DNA of 64,000 nucleotides from Bacillus haynesii (GTDB taxonomy: Bacteria > Bacillota > Bacilli > Bacillales > Bacillaceae), in contig NZ_MRBL01000023.1 of assembly GCF_001969855.1 (NCBI RefSeq), positions 1 to 64,000 of the forward strand, written 5' to 3'. Shown one piece after another: positions 55,539-64,000 of the stretch. The notes under the pieces were generated by a model. That model saw only the letters and a program-made list of their open reading frames with translations, was not told where the DNA came from and did not search any database. Made by a program: the position numbers and the translations under genes. Numbering within the stretch: the stretch's first letter is position 1; every line of letters starts with the position of its first letter.

Positions 55539-56267
55539 TTATAGTATTTTCTCTAAAAAGTCTTGAGCTCTTTTCGATTTTGGAGAAGAAAAAAACGCTT
55601 TAGGATCGTCGTCTTCGACAATGGTTCCTTCATCCATGAAAAGCACCCTGTCGGCGACTTCTTTGGCAAATCCCATTTCGTGCGTCACGATCACCATCGT
55701 CATCCCGGTTTTCGCCAAATCCTGCATCACTTGGAGCACTTCCTTGACCATTTCGGGATCAAGGGCTGATGTCGGCTCGTCAAACAGCATGATATCCGGA
55801 TTCATCGCCAGCGCCCTCGCAATCGCGACGCGCTGCTTTTGCCCCCCTGATAAACGGTTCGGATAATCATCTTTTTTATCGATAAGCCCCACTTTCTCAA
55901 GCAGTTCTTCCGCTTTTTTCGCTGCCTCCTGTTTGCTTTCTTTTTTGACATGGACAGGTGCATACGTAATATTTTCAAGAACCGTTTTATGCGGAAACAA
56001 ATGAAAATGCTGAAAGACCATGCCGATGTTCTCTCTGATTTTCAGCACATTTGTTTTCGGGCTTGTAATCTCTTGATCCTGAATGAAAATGCTGCCCTCC
56101 GTCGGCTTTTCGAGCAGGTTTAAGCAACGCAGAAACGTTGACTTGCCTGAGCCCGACGGACCGATGACAGCGGCTACTTCGCCTTTTTCAAAGGAAACGG
56201 AAATATGTTTAAGCACCTCGTGCTTTCCGAAAGATTTTGAGAGATTGCGAACATTAATCATTGACAT
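55539..56267 (-). CDS. artR: Arginine ABC transporter ATP-binding protein
   Basis: 242 residues. Walker [10 protein letters not shown] at residues 36-44, signature [15 protein letters not shown], Walker [17 protein letters not shown], and switch His in VIVTHEMGF: a complete polar amino-acid importer ATPase. It is the third gene of artPQR (yqiXYZ in B. subtilis); its start overlaps the end of artQ by 14 bases. A terminator follows. Confidence 0.95.
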   Translation of the reverse strand: MSMINVRNLSKSFGKHEVLKHISVSFEKGEVAAVIGPSGSGKSTFLRCLNLLEKPTEGSIFIQDQEITSPKTNVLKIRENIGMVFQHFHLFPHKTVLENITYAPVHVKKESKQEAAKKAEELLEKVGLIDKKDDYPNRLSGGQKQRVAIARALAMNPDIMLFDEPTSALDPEMVKEVLQVMQDLAKTGMTMVIVTHEMGFAKEVADRVLFMDEGTIVEDDDPKAFFSSPKSKRAQDFLEKIL

Positions 56268-56916
56268 TCAGCTTCCTTTCAATCGCTTTGCCGACAAACG
56301 TCAGGATCAAAACGAGCACATAGTAGATGAGGCCCGCAAACAGCATCGGCTCAAGCGGGCTGTAGATCGCAGCTCCCGCCTGATAGCTTCGTCTCATAAT
56401 ATCGCCGAGTCCGATGACGGTGACAACAGCCGATTCCTTTGTCAGTGTAATCGATTCGTTGATCAGCGCGGGCATGATGTTTTTAAAGGCCTGCGGCATC
56501 AAGAGATCCTTCATCATCTTTGCATACGGGACGCCCAGCGCCATCGCCGCCTCTTTTTGCCCTTTGTCGATCGCATTGATTCCGGCTCTGATGATTTCTG
56601 ATACATAAGCAGCGGAATTTAAGCCGAATGCGATGACGGCCGCCCAATAAGCATCAATATCAAAGCCAAGCACCTGAGGCAGCCCGTAATAGACGATCAT
56701 CAGCTGCAGAACGAGCGGTGTCCCCCGGAATATGGAAGTGTAAAAGTCGGCAATCCATGCGAGGGGCTTGATCGAACTGATTTTTAAAAGCGTAATCAAA
56801 ACCCCCAGCAAAAATCCAAGCACGGCCGCAGCCGCGACCACTTTTAAGGTAACGCCCAAGCCTTCCAGGATGAAAGGCATTTCAGGTATTGTACTAGAAA
56901 AATCAAGAAAATTCAT
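56254..56916 (-). CDS. artQ: Arginine ABC transporter permease
   Basis: 220 residues, five membrane segments. The permease coupling motif [23 protein letters not shown] is present and contacts the ATPase. The N-terminus [18 protein letters not shown] is typical of HisMQ-type permeases. GGGAGAGGGAG precedes ATG 56916. It works with ArtP and ArtR. Confidence 0.95.
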   Translation of the reverse strand: MNFLDFSSTIPEMPFILEGLGVTLKVVAAAAVLGFLLGVLITLLKISSIKPLAWIADFYTSIFRGTPLVLQLMIVYYGLPQVLGFDIDAYWAAVIAFGLNSAAYVSEIIRAGINAIDKGQKEAAMALGVPYAKMMKDLLMPQAFKNIMPALINESITLTKESAVVTVIGLGDIMRRSYQAGAAIYSPLEPMLFAGLIYYVLVLILTFVGKAIERKLNVND

Positions 56917-56967
56917 GATGACTCTCCCTCTCCCGCCTCATCATCAAAGAGGCGTACATCGCTTTAG

Positions 56968-56998
56968 AAAAAAAAGTTCAACAAAAAGTTGAACTTTT
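56968..56998 (-). terminator. Hairpin between artP and artQ
   Basis: Minus strand AAAAGTTCAAC-TTTTT-GTTGAACTTTTTTTT, directly after the artP stop. It should end part of the transcripts and give more binding protein than permease. Confidence 0.85.
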
Positions 56999-57003
56999 CA
57001 CGC

Positions 57004-57771
57004 TTACTTTTTTGTTTCTCCGCCGAACCATTTTTCTTTCAGCTTATCAAGTTCTCCGCTTTTCTCCATTTCTTCAAGCGCTTTGTTGAACTTCTCGGTC
57101 AAACCGCTTCCCTTTTTGAAGGCGATCGCAGAGCCGGCTTTTTCATCCGGTTCTTTCGGCAGATTGTAGCCAACCAGTTCTTCATTTTTATCAATATATT
57201 TTTCGGCAACGATATCTTCAATGATTGCTGCGTCAAAGCGGCCCGCTTTGATTTCTTCAGTTAAATCCGAAATGCGGTTGCGGTTTTCAACTTTTAAATT
57301 GTAATCCGGCGTGAGCTCCTTCGCTTTTTCTTCCTGGATGGAGCCAAGCTGTACGCCGACCGTTTTTCCTTTCAGATCGTCAAGCGATTTGATCCCGCTT
57401 GATTTTTTCGTAACGATCATGTTGTGCGCCGTATAGTAGACGTTTGAAAAATCGACCTGTTTTTTGCGTTTAGGCGTCGGCGTCATTCCTGAAAGCACAA
57501 TGTCGACTTTGTTTGTTTTAAGAGCGGTCACCAGGCCGTTGAAGTCCATGTCTTTCACTTCGATTTCATGGCCCGTTTTTTCAGCCAGTGCATTGGCCAG
57601 ATCAACATCAAAACCGACAATCTGATCTCCGTCTTTCGATTCAAAAGGCGGGTAATCGGCGGAAGTTCCCATCACCAATGTTTTTTTATCATCAGAGCTG
57701 CTGCTCGTCCCGCAAGCAGTCAATGCAAATGTGACACATGCTGTCACTACCAGTAACATCCATTTTTTCAT
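57004..57771 (-). CDS. artP: Arginine ABC transporter substrate-binding lipoprotein
   Basis: 255 residues. The lipoprotein signal ends at ALTAC (Cys20). The family 3 solute-binding signature is GFDVDLANALAEKTGHEIEVKDMDF, and the ligand Arg/Asp residues lie in VLSGMTPTPKRKKQVDFS. First gene of artPQR. A promoter and an ARG-box-like site lie upstream, so AhrC control is likely. Confidence 0.95.
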   Translation of the reverse strand: MKKWMLLVVTACVTFALTACGTSSSSDDKKTLVMGTSADYPPFESKDGDQIVGFDVDLANALAEKTGHEIEVKDMDFNGLVTALKTNKVDIVLSGMTPTPKRKKQVDFSNVYYTAHNMIVTKKSSGIKSLDDLKGKTVGVQLGSIQEEKAKELTPDYNLKVENRNRISDLTEEIKAGRFDAAIIEDIVAEKYIDKNEELVGYNLPKEPDEKAGSAIAFKKGSGLTEKFNKALEEMEKSGELDKLKEKWFGGETKK

Positions 57772-57798
57772 GTTGTGTATCCCCCTGAACCTGTTTGT

Positions 57799-57851
57799 TT
57801 GAATATTTATTCGTTGTTATGTATTTTAAACATTTTCCGAGGCGGATGCAA
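57799..57851 (-). promoter_or_regulatory. artP promoter with ARG-box-like operator
   Basis: Minus strand TTGCAT (57851-57846), 17 bases, TAAAAT (57828-57823). Just downstream, AACGAATAAATATTCAA (57815-57799) fits the ArgR/AhrC half-site pattern TGAAT-4-ATTCA with one mismatch. Confidence 0.7.
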
Positions 57852-57957
57852 TACCATTTTGAAAAATAACTTAAAACCTTTAAATAAGCCTTTAAATACC
57901 AATTAAACGCCTGTGTCCTGATCTTTCCGATTGCATATAAAAAGCATTTTTATACAC

Positions 57958-57987
57958 AAAAAAAGCCTGCCATATGTTTTGGCAGGC
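57958..57987 (-). terminator. brxB terminator
   Basis: Minus strand GCCTGCC-AAAACATAT-GGCAGGC followed by TTTTTTT. Confidence 0.9.
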
Positions 57988-57997
57988 GGTATTTCCC

Positions 57998-58435
57998 TTA
58001 TACTTCTTCACAGTATTCTTCAAACAGTCCTTGAAGCTTGGTGATGACAGCCATCGGCTCATAGCCTTCAATTTCATGGCGTTCTACCATTTTTAAAATC
58101 TTGCCGTCTTTTAAAAGGGCGAATGACGGAGAAGAAGGCGGATATCCTTCAAAATATTCCCTTGCTCTGGCCGTCGCTTCTTTGTCTTGTCCGGCAAAAA
58201 CGGTGACGAGATAATCCGGGCGCTTATCATAATGAACTGCATGATGGGCGGCAGGTCTTGCAATCCCTCCTGCACAGCCGCAGACGGAGTTGACCATCAC
58301 AAGCGTAGTGCCTTTTTTCGTGAGTGCTTCATCAACCTCTTCAGGCGTTTTCAGTTCGGTGTAGCCGGCAGCCGTTATTTCCTGTCTGGCCTGGCGCACG
58401 ACATCGTTCATAAACAGATTAAAATCCATGTTCAC
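57998..58435 (-). CDS. brxB: Bacilliredoxin BrxB (YqiW)
   Basis: 145 residues, DUF1094 family. The active-site motif is CGC at residues 52-54 ([13 protein letters not shown]). It removes bacillithiol from mixed disulfides on proteins after oxidative stress. GTG 58435 lies eight bases after AAGGAGAG; the sequence [20 protein letters not shown] matches B. subtilis YqiW closely. It stands alone with its own terminator. Confidence 0.96.
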   Translation of the reverse strand: MNMDFNLFMNDVVRQARQEITAAGYTELKTPEEVDEALTKKGTTLVMVNSVCGCAGGIARPAAHHAVHYDKRPDYLVTVFAGQDKEATARAREYFEGYPPSSPSFALLKDGKILKMVERHEIEGYEPMAVITKLQGLFEEYCEEV

Positions 58436-58618
58436 TTTAAGATCTCTCCTTTTTAGCCGCTTTCAGCATCATGCTAAAGCCGCTGTTTGCTCATCTGTTC
58501 TAATGATACTTTGAAACCGTCCGGACCGCAAATCAGGCGATTCGTGTTCCTTCAGGTTTATGGCACGGGCAGCCCGGGGAAAAATAAGTAAAGACCCTAT
58601 AAAATAAAGGAGTACTTT

Positions 58619-59521
58619 ATGAATCGAAAGAAAGCAATGCTGATATACAACGGTAATGCAGGGCAAAAAAATGTTAAAAAAACACTCGGTGCTGCCGTAC
58701 CGATTCTTTCACAAGCTATAGACGAACTCATCGTGAAACCGACGAGAAAAAAACGCGATGCGTTCGAATTTTGCCGGGAGATCGGGGAGGATATCGGGCA
58801 ATTGTTTATATTAGGCGGTGACGGGACGGTACACGAATGCATTAACGGCATCAGTCAGCTTCACACCAAGCCTGATATCGGCATTCTCCCGGGCGGTACA
58901 TGCAACGACTTTTCCAGAGCGCTCCGGATTCCCCAGAACATTGAAAAAGCGGCGGAAGCGCTCGTCAATGGAAGTCCCGTCCCGGTCGATGTTTTAAAAG
59001 CAAATGATCATTATTGTCTCAACTTTTGGGGCATCGGATTGATCACGGAAGCTTCGAGCCATATCAATCAAACGGAAAAAGCGCTGCTCGGAAGAATCAG
59101 TTATTTTACGAGTGCACTGCGGACAATCTCCAATCTTGAGCCCTTCTCTTTCCGCCTATCGATTGACGGAGAAGAGTTTACTGACGAGGCGGTCATGGTG
59201 GTCGTGCTGAACGGACCATTTATCGGAACGAACAAGATCCCCCTTCCGCAGCTGAGCATTAACGACGGAAAAGCGGACATCCTTGTCTGCCGGAATACGA
59301 ATCTGGCTGCATTGAAAGAGCTTTTTGCAATGGATGATCCCGAATGGGAATCCTTTGAAGGCGAGCTCTCCTATTATCAGGGGCAAAGTGTTCAAGTTGA
59401 AACCGCCCATCCAATGGAAGCCGATACAGACGGCGAAATCAGCACAACAACGCCGGCTTCAATCGAGGTCCTAAACGGGCATCTCCGTATGCTCGCCCCC
59501 TTAGAAAAAGAAAAAAGCTGA
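58619..59521 (+). CDS. bmrU: Diacylglycerol kinase family lipid kinase BmrU
   Basis: 300 residues. The DAGK catalytic motif LGGDGTVHECINGI and the GILPGGTCNDFSRAL segment are intact. It probably phosphorylates diacylglycerol or a related lipid. TAAAGGAG lies six bases before ATG 58619, with a TATAAA box close upstream. In B. subtilis bmr (multidrug efflux) and bmrR follow; here a terminator and the bkd genes follow directly, so the drug pump pair is absent from this place. Confidence 0.92.
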   Translation: MNRKKAMLIYNGNAGQKNVKKTLGAAVPILSQAIDELIVKPTRKKRDAFEFCREIGEDIGQLFILGGDGTVHECINGISQLHTKPDIGILPGGTCNDFSRALRIPQNIEKAAEALVNGSPVPVDVLKANDHYCLNFWGIGLITEASSHINQTEKALLGRISYFTSALRTISNLEPFSFRLSIDGEEFTDEAVMVVVLNGPFIGTNKIPLPQLSINDGKADILVCRNTNLAALKELFAMDDPEWESFEGELSYYQGQSVQVETAHPMEADTDGEISTTTPASIEVLNGHLRMLAPLEKEKS

Positions 59522-59549
59522 CCCTTAACGGGCCGGCTTTTTCTTTTTT
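59507..59549. terminator. Bidirectional terminator, bmrU / bkdB
   Basis: AAAAAGCTGACCC-TTAAC-GGGCCGGCTTTTT with one mismatch, overlapping both stop regions. Confidence 0.85.
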
Positions 59550-60828
59550 AATAGATGGACGTATGATCATCGATTTGTTCCAGAATCTCTTTCACACGGG
59601 CAAGGAATCTGCCGCAAATGAGGCCGTCAAGCACTCTGTGATCGAGGGATAAGCACAGGTTCACCATATCCCTGACCGCGATCATGCCATGCTCCATGAC
59701 GACGGGACGCTTGACGATCGATTCAACCTGCAGAATGGCCGCCTGCGGATGGTTGATGATCCCCATCGACTGAACCGATCCGAACGAACCGGTATTGTTG
59801 ACCGTAAACGTACCCCCGCTCATATCCCCGCCGGTCAGCTTGCCGCTTCTGACCTTATGAGCCAGTTCGGAGATTTCTCTTGCGATGCCTTTAATCGTTT
59901 TTTCATCGGCATGCTTGATGACAGGAACGTATAACGCATCCTCAGTCGCTACTGCAATTGAGATGTTGATGTCTTTTTTCTGAATGATTTTATCTCCGGC
60001 CCACATGCTGTTCATTTGCGGGAATTCCTTCAGCGCCTGTGCGATCGCTTTGACAAAGAACGCGAAAAAGGTCAGGCTGAAGCCCTCTTTTTTCTTGAAT
60101 TCGTCTTTTATTTTGTTACGATAGCTCACAAGACTAGTGACATCCACTTCCATCATCGTCCAGGCATGAGGGATTTCATGCTTGCTTCTGACCATGTTGG
60201 TCGCAATCGCATGACGGATTCCAGTCACAGGAATCTCGACGTCTCCGGCTGCACTTTGAGGCGGTGCAGCTTGAGGGGCGGCTTGCGCCGGTTTTTGAGC
60301 AGGTTCGCTCATTCCCCCGGCATTTGCATCCGGCTGTTTTTCCGGCGTTGCATCAGCTTGAGGAACAGCTCCGGTAGCAATGATACGCTGGATGTCTTTT
60401 CTTGTGATCCGTCCGCCCGCACCGGTACCTTCCACCTGCTCCAAATCGATGTTGTGCTCTCCGGCAAGTCTCAGCACCGCCGGAGAAAAACGTTTTTTCT
60501 GAGATGTATCTTTCGCCTCCGGTTTGGCCGGCTCCGCTTCCGCTTGATCTGGCTTTGAAACAGCCTCAGCCTCCGGTTTCGCATCTTCATTTGTTTCGAC
60601 TTTGCAGATGACGTCTCCGACTTGCAGAGTTTCGCCTTCCTTCCCGACAAGCTCGGTAATCGTTCCCGTGAACGATGAAGGGACTTCAGCATTGACCTTA
60701 TCCGTCATCACTTCAGCAATCGGATCGTATTTGTTGACGTGATCTCCGACGCTGACGAGCCATTTGCTGATGGTTCCCTCAGTCACGCTCTCTCCGAGCT
60801 GCGGCATTGTCATTTGTTCCACTGCCAT
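59548..60828 (-). CDS. bkdB: Branched-chain alpha-keto acid dehydrogenase E2 (lipoamide acyltransferase)
   Basis: 426 residues. A lipoyl domain (1-75, lipoylated Lys44 in EVMTDKVNAE), an Ala/Pro/Glu-rich linker, an E3/E1-binding domain (about 115-150, FSPAVLRLAGEHNIDLEQVEG), a second flexible linker, and the catalytic domain with His397 in SLDHRVLDG. It transfers branched acyl groups to CoA, giving primers for iso and anteiso fatty acids. Last gene of the visible bkd operon, 23 bases after bkdAB. Confidence 0.96.
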   Translation of the reverse strand: MAVEQMTMPQLGESVTEGTISKWLVSVGDHVNKYDPIAEVMTDKVNAEVPSSFTGTITELVGKEGETLQVGDVICKVETNEDAKPEAEAVSKPDQAEAEPAKPEAKDTSQKKRFSPAVLRLAGEHNIDLEQVEGTGAGGRITRKDIQRIIATGAVPQADATPEKQPDANAGGMSEPAQKPAQAAPQAAPPQSAAGDVEIPVTGIRHAIATNMVRSKHEIPHAWTMMEVDVTSLVSYRNKIKDEFKKKEGFSLTFFAFFVKAIAQALKEFPQMNSMWAGDKIIQKKDINISIAVATEDALYVPVIKHADEKTIKGIAREISELAHKVRSGKLTGGDMSGGTFTVNNTGSFGSVQSMGIINHPQAAILQVESIVKRPVVMEHGMIAVRDMVNLCLSLDHRVLDGLICGRFLARVKEILEQIDDHTSIY

Positions 60829-60851
60829 ACGATATGTCCTCCTTCGCTATA

Positions 60852-61835
60852 TTAAAACTCGGCCAATTCTCTCATCGCTGTTTCTGCTTTATCCGGATTG
60901 ACCATAAAGAATTTTTCCATTGTAGGAGCATACGGCATTGCCGGGACGTCAGGGCCCGCCAACCGCTTAATCGGCGCATCCAAATCGAACAGGCAATGCT
61001 CTGAAATGATCGCGGCTACTTCACTCATAATGCTGCCTTCCTTCGTATCCTCGGTCATCAGAAGCACTTTGCCCGTTTTGGAAGCCGCTTCAATAATCGC
61101 TTCCTGATCGAGCGGATATACCGTTCTTAAATCAAGGATATGTGCGGAAATCCCGTCTTTGGCAAGCCGCTCGGCAGCCTGAAGGGCGAAATGGACGCAC
61201 AATCCGTATGTGATGACGGTAATGTCGTCGCCTTCCCTCTTCACGTCCGCCTTTCCGATCGGCAACACATAGTCGTCACTCGGCACTTCGCCTTTGATCA
61301 GCCGGTATGCACGTTTATGTTCGAAGAACAGCACAGGATCATCATCGCGGATGGCCGCTTTCAAAAGCCCTTTGACATCATAAGGCGTCGAAGGCATGAC
61401 GATTTTCAGTCCGGGCTGGTTGGCAAACACGGCTTCAACCGACTGTGAATGGTACAGCGCACCGTGCACGCCTCCGCCGTAAGGTGCGCGGATGACGATC
61501 GGACAGTTCCAGTCATTGTTGGAGCGGTAGCGGATTTTTGCCGCTTCCGAAATAATCTGGTTGACAGCCGGCATGATAAAATCAGCAAACTGCATTTCGG
61601 CGACCGGTCTCATCCCGTACATGGCAGCCCCGATTCCGACGCCGGCAATTGCGGATTCCGCCAAAGGTGTGTCCATCACCCGCTCTTCGCCGAACTGGTC
61701 GTAAAGACCGGCTGTCGCCTTGAACACACCGCCTTTTTTGCCGACATCCTCCCCTAAAACAAAGACGCGGGGATCCTTTTCCATTTCTTCTTTCAAAGCC
61801 AAAGTGACAGCATCTATATATGACATAACTGGCAT
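60852..61835 (-). CDS. bkdAB: Branched-chain alpha-keto acid dehydrogenase E1 beta
   Basis: 327 residues, the usual length. The start MPVMSYIDAVTLALKEEMEKD and the segments FVLGEDVGKKGGVFKATAGL and DTPLAESAIAGVGIGAAMYG are E1-beta landmarks. With E1-alpha it forms the thiamine-diphosphate active site. AAGGGGGAAGAA precedes ATG 61835, 12 bases after bkdAA. Confidence 0.96.
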   Translation of the reverse strand: MPVMSYIDAVTLALKEEMEKDPRVFVLGEDVGKKGGVFKATAGLYDQFGEERVMDTPLAESAIAGVGIGAAMYGMRPVAEMQFADFIMPAVNQIISEAAKIRYRSNNDWNCPIVIRAPYGGGVHGALYHSQSVEAVFANQPGLKIVMPSTPYDVKGLLKAAIRDDDPVLFFEHKRAYRLIKGEVPSDDYVLPIGKADVKREGDDITVITYGLCVHFALQAAERLAKDGISAHILDLRTVYPLDQEAIIEAASKTGKVLLMTEDTKEGSIMSEVAAIISEHCLFDLDAPIKRLAGPDVPAMPYAPTMEKFFMVNPDKAETAMRELAEF

Positions 61836-61847
61836 TGTTCTTCCCCC

Positions 61848-62840
61848 TTACTCCGCATAAACATGCCGCAGCGCATCTTCCGGATCTGCATAAGGTGCAT
61901 GTTCAGCATAATCTGTTGCTTCATTGACGATGGTTGTGATCTCATCCGACATTTGCTTCTCAGACTGGTCATCCAGAAGCCCTGCTTCTTTTAAGTATTG
62001 TGCGAATTTGTTAAGCGGATCATTTTTCTTCGCCTCCGCCACCTCTTCGCGCTCTCTGTAGCTTCGATCGTCATCATCGCTGGAGTGCGGGGTCAGCCGG
62101 TATGATATCGTTTCGATTAATGTCGGACCTTCGCCTCTTCCGGCCCGTTCCCTTGCTTCTTTAACCGCTTTGTAGACTTCAAGCGGATCATTTCCGTCAA
62201 CGGTCACGCCAGGCATGCCGTAACCGACGGCACGGTCGGAAATGTTTTCACAAGCCACCTGCTTTTCGTAAGGAACCGAGATGGCATATTTATTGTTTTC
62301 ACACATAAAAATGACGGGAAGCTTATGCACGGCGGCAAAGTTCGCTCCTTCATGGAAGTCCCCCTGGTTTGAAGAGCCTTCGCCGAACGTCACAAAAGTC
62401 GCGATGTCTTTCTTGTCAAGCCTTCCGGCAAGCGCTACACCCACCGCATGCGGAACTTGCGTTGTCACCGGCGAAGAGCCCGTGACGATCCTGTTTTTCT
62501 TTTGGCCGAAGTGGCTCGGCATCTGCTTTCCTCCTGAATTCGGGTCCTCGGCTTTTGCAAACGCCGACAGCATTAAATCTTTTGCCGTCATTCCAAAAGC
62601 AAGCACAACGCCCATATCCCTGTAATACGGAAGCGCATAATCGTTCTCCCGGTCTAAAGCGAAAGCCGCTCCGACCTGGGCTGCTTCCTGTCCTTGACAA
62701 GAGATGACAAAAGGAATTTTGCCTGAACGATTTAAGAGCCACATCCGCTCATCGAGTTTTCTGGCTAAAAGCATGGTTTTGTACATGTCGATTGCTTGTT
62801 CATCTGTTAATCCCACTGCTTCATGACGGTTATTGCCCAT
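61848..62840 (-). CDS. bkdAA: Branched-chain alpha-keto acid dehydrogenase E1 alpha
   Basis: 330 residues. The thiamine-diphosphate motif starts at FGEGSSNQGDFHEGANFAAV (GDG-type GEG) and ends with ENNKYAIS. The phosphorylation-loop-like segment YRLTPHSSDDDDRSY is present. It decarboxylates keto acids of Val, Ile and Leu. ATG 62840 (MGNNRHEAVG) follows AAGGAGTG; the extension to 62885 overlaps lpdV and is rejected. The bkd order lpdV-bkdAA-bkdAB-bkdB is as in B. subtilis. Confidence 0.96.
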   Translation of the reverse strand: MGNNRHEAVGLTDEQAIDMYKTMLLARKLDERMWLLNRSGKIPFVISCQGQEAAQVGAAFALDRENDYALPYYRDMGVVLAFGMTAKDLMLSAFAKAEDPNSGGKQMPSHFGQKKNRIVTGSSPVTTQVPHAVGVALAGRLDKKDIATFVTFGEGSSNQGDFHEGANFAAVHKLPVIFMCENNKYAISVPYEKQVACENISDRAVGYGMPGVTVDGNDPLEVYKAVKEARERAGRGEGPTLIETISYRLTPHSSDDDDRSYREREEVAEAKKNDPLNKFAQYLKEAGLLDDQSEKQMSDEITTIVNEATDYAEHAPYADPEDALRHVYAE

Positions 62841-62862
62841 TTTTTTCACTCCTTCATGCTTT

Positions 62863-64000
62863 CTAAAAATGAATCGCTTTTCCATCTACGGCAAGGGCGG
62901 CTTCTCCGATCGCCTCCGAAAGCGTCGGATGCGGGTGGATCGTTTGTCCGACTTCCCACGGGGTGGCGTCAAGCACCTTTGCCAGACCGGCTTCGGATAT
63001 CATGTCTGTCACATGCGGGCCGATCATGTGAACGCCCAAAATATCATCTGTTTCGCGATCGGCGACGATTTTGACAAAGCCGTCCGTCTCTCCGTACACG
63101 AGCGCTTTCCCAATCGCCTGAAACGGAAATTTACCTACTTTGACGCTCTTGCCCTGCGCCTTCGCCTCATCCTCTGTCAAGCCGACCGATGCGGCTTCAG
63201 GGCTTGAATAGATGCATTTTGAGACAAGCGAATAATCGATGGCGTGCGGGTTCTCGTCTGCAATATGCTCAACGGCCGTAATCCCTTCGTGGGAAGCTGC
63301 ATGTGCAAGCTGAAGGCCGCCGATCACATCTCCTATCGCATAGATGTGGGATTCTTTTGTCTGGTACATGCTGTTTGTCACGATAAAGCCGTTTTCCACC
63401 TGGATATCCGTGTTTTCCAGACCGATCCCTTCAACATTTGCCTGCCTTCCGACCGATACGAGCATTTTCTCAGCGGAATAGGTCTGTTTTTCTCCGTCTT
63501 TTTCCGCTTGAATGCTGACCGTATCGCCTTTTGCCAATGTGTCGGGCAGCACTTTTGCTCCCGTGATGATTGTGATGCCTTTTTTCACTAGCTGCGTCTG
63601 CATTTCTTTAGAAATATCGGCATCCTCAGTCGGTAAAATCCGGTCTGCATACTCAATGACGGTCACATCAACACCGAAATCACACAGCATGGAAGCCCAC
63701 TCGATTCCGATGACACCTCCTCCGACAATCAGCATGGAAGCCGGAAGCTGCTCAAGTTCAAGCGCTTCGTCGGATGACAGAACGCTTTCCCCGTCAAGCT
63801 CAAGCCCTGGCAGCGACCTGGGCCTTGAGCCTGTGGCGATGATGACGTTTTTCGGTATGAGCATCTCATTTTCATCCCCGTTCGCCATCTCAACGGAAAC
63901 CGTCCCCGGGTTCGGGGAGAAAATCGACGGCCCGAGGATCCGTCCGATTCCTTCGTAAACATCGATCTTTCCTTTTTTCATCAAGTGTTTGACTCCGTTG
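62863..64000 (-). CDS. lpdV: Dihydrolipoamide dehydrogenase E3 of the branched-chain complex, 5' end outside window
   Basis: The last 379 codons are present. NAD-binding motif MLIVGGGVIGIEWASML, FAD closing segment IYAIGDVIGGLQLAHAASHEG, and the C-terminal catalytic HPHPTLSEAIGEAALA (His-Glu pair) are seen. The FAD motif and redox-active CxxxxC lie outside the window. It reoxidises the E2 lipoyl group with NAD. The neighbour genes identify it as the bkd-specific E3. Confidence 0.95.
   Translation of the reverse strand, partial: NGVKHLMKKGKIDVYEGIGRILGPSIFSPNPGTVSVEMANGDENEMLIPKNVIIATGSRPRSLPGLELDGESVLSSDEALELEQLPASMLIVGGGVIGIEWASMLCDFGVDVTVIEYADRILPTEDADISKEMQTQLVKKGITIITGAKVLPDTLAKGDTVSIQAEKDGEKQTYSAEKMLVSVGRQANVEGIGLENTDIQVENGFIVTNSMYQTKESHIYAIGDVIGGLQLAHAASHEGITAVEHIADENPHAIDYSLVSKCIYSSPEAASVGLTEDEAKAQGKSVKVGKFPFQAIGKALVYGETDGFVKIVADRETDDILGVHMIGPHVTDMISEAGLAKVLDATPWEVGQTIHPHPTLSEAIGEAALAVDGKAIHF

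Noticed and set aside
57892..58077. 61-codon minus-strand ORF after brxB
   Set aside because: It crosses the brxB terminator and overlaps the brxB C-terminus in another frame.

Overview
The window looks like chromosome from the Bacillus licheniformis / B. paralicheniformis group. The backbone follows the B. subtilis yqi–yqj order (lpdV-bkdAA-bkdAB-bkdB, bmrU, brxB, artPQR, yqjA, yqjD, yqjE, yqjG, mifM, yqjH, gndA, zwf, rnz, rpmG, yqjL, namA, yqjN, proI, yqjP, yqjQ). The left end carries a bacitracin synthetase gene, which occurs only in bacitracin-producing members of this group. The species call is inference from gene content. No rRNA, tRNA, CRISPR array or insertion sequence was seen.

Layout. 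(1) 1–17.3 kb, minus strand: an MFS exporter, a type II thioesterase (bacT) and 4983 codons of bacA, read through modules Ile–Cys–Leu–D-Glu–Ile. The last adenylation domain is cut by the window edge. (2) 17.8–19.1 kb: a DUF3189 protein and a membrane-anchored poly-gamma-glutamate hydrolase-like protein. (3) 19.5–29.2 kb: yqjQ, yqjP, T-box-controlled proI, yqjN, namA, yqjL, a zinc-free L33 gene under a Zur box, rnz and zwf. (4) 29.2–32.8 kb: a TAXI-type TRAP transporter with a DUF1850 protein. (5) 33–40 kb: a visibly AT-richer accessory block with an HxlR regulator relic, a three/four-subunit flavin/iron-sulfur amino-acid dehydrogenase, an ornithine-cyclodeaminase-family reductase, a BrnQ transporter and an XRE-cupin regulator. 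Three matching palindromic sites lie in its control region. (6) 40.2–44.6 kb: a beta-glucoside PTS operon with a GntR regulator, a 34-bp perfect palindrome on the promoter and a cre site. (7) 44.7–48.8 kb: a Pho-box-controlled alkaline phosphatase, glucose dehydrogenase and gndA. (8) 48.9–64 kb: DNA polymerase IV, the mifM–yidC2 stalling switch, yqjE, yqjD, a Prli42-like miniprotein, yqjA, the arginine ABC transporter, brxB, bmrU and the branched-chain keto-acid dehydrogenase operon.

How the parts work together. BacA makes the first five residues of bacitracin, including the Ile–Cys thiazoline, with BacT as editing thioesterase; bacB, bacC and the bcr resistance genes would lie to the left, outside the window. 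zwf, gndA and glucose dehydrogenase supply NADPH and pentoses. The bkd operon supplies branched acyl-CoA primers. Several genes carry readable control elements: T-box (proI), Zur box (rpmG), Pho box (alkaline phosphatase), ARG box (artP), a nascent-peptide switch (mifM), and two intercistronic hairpins that should favour binding-protein synthesis over the membrane subunits.

The least described parts are the 33–40 kb amino-acid dehydrogenase block with its palindromes, and the bacA start region, where a G-run moves the best-placed ATG out of frame.
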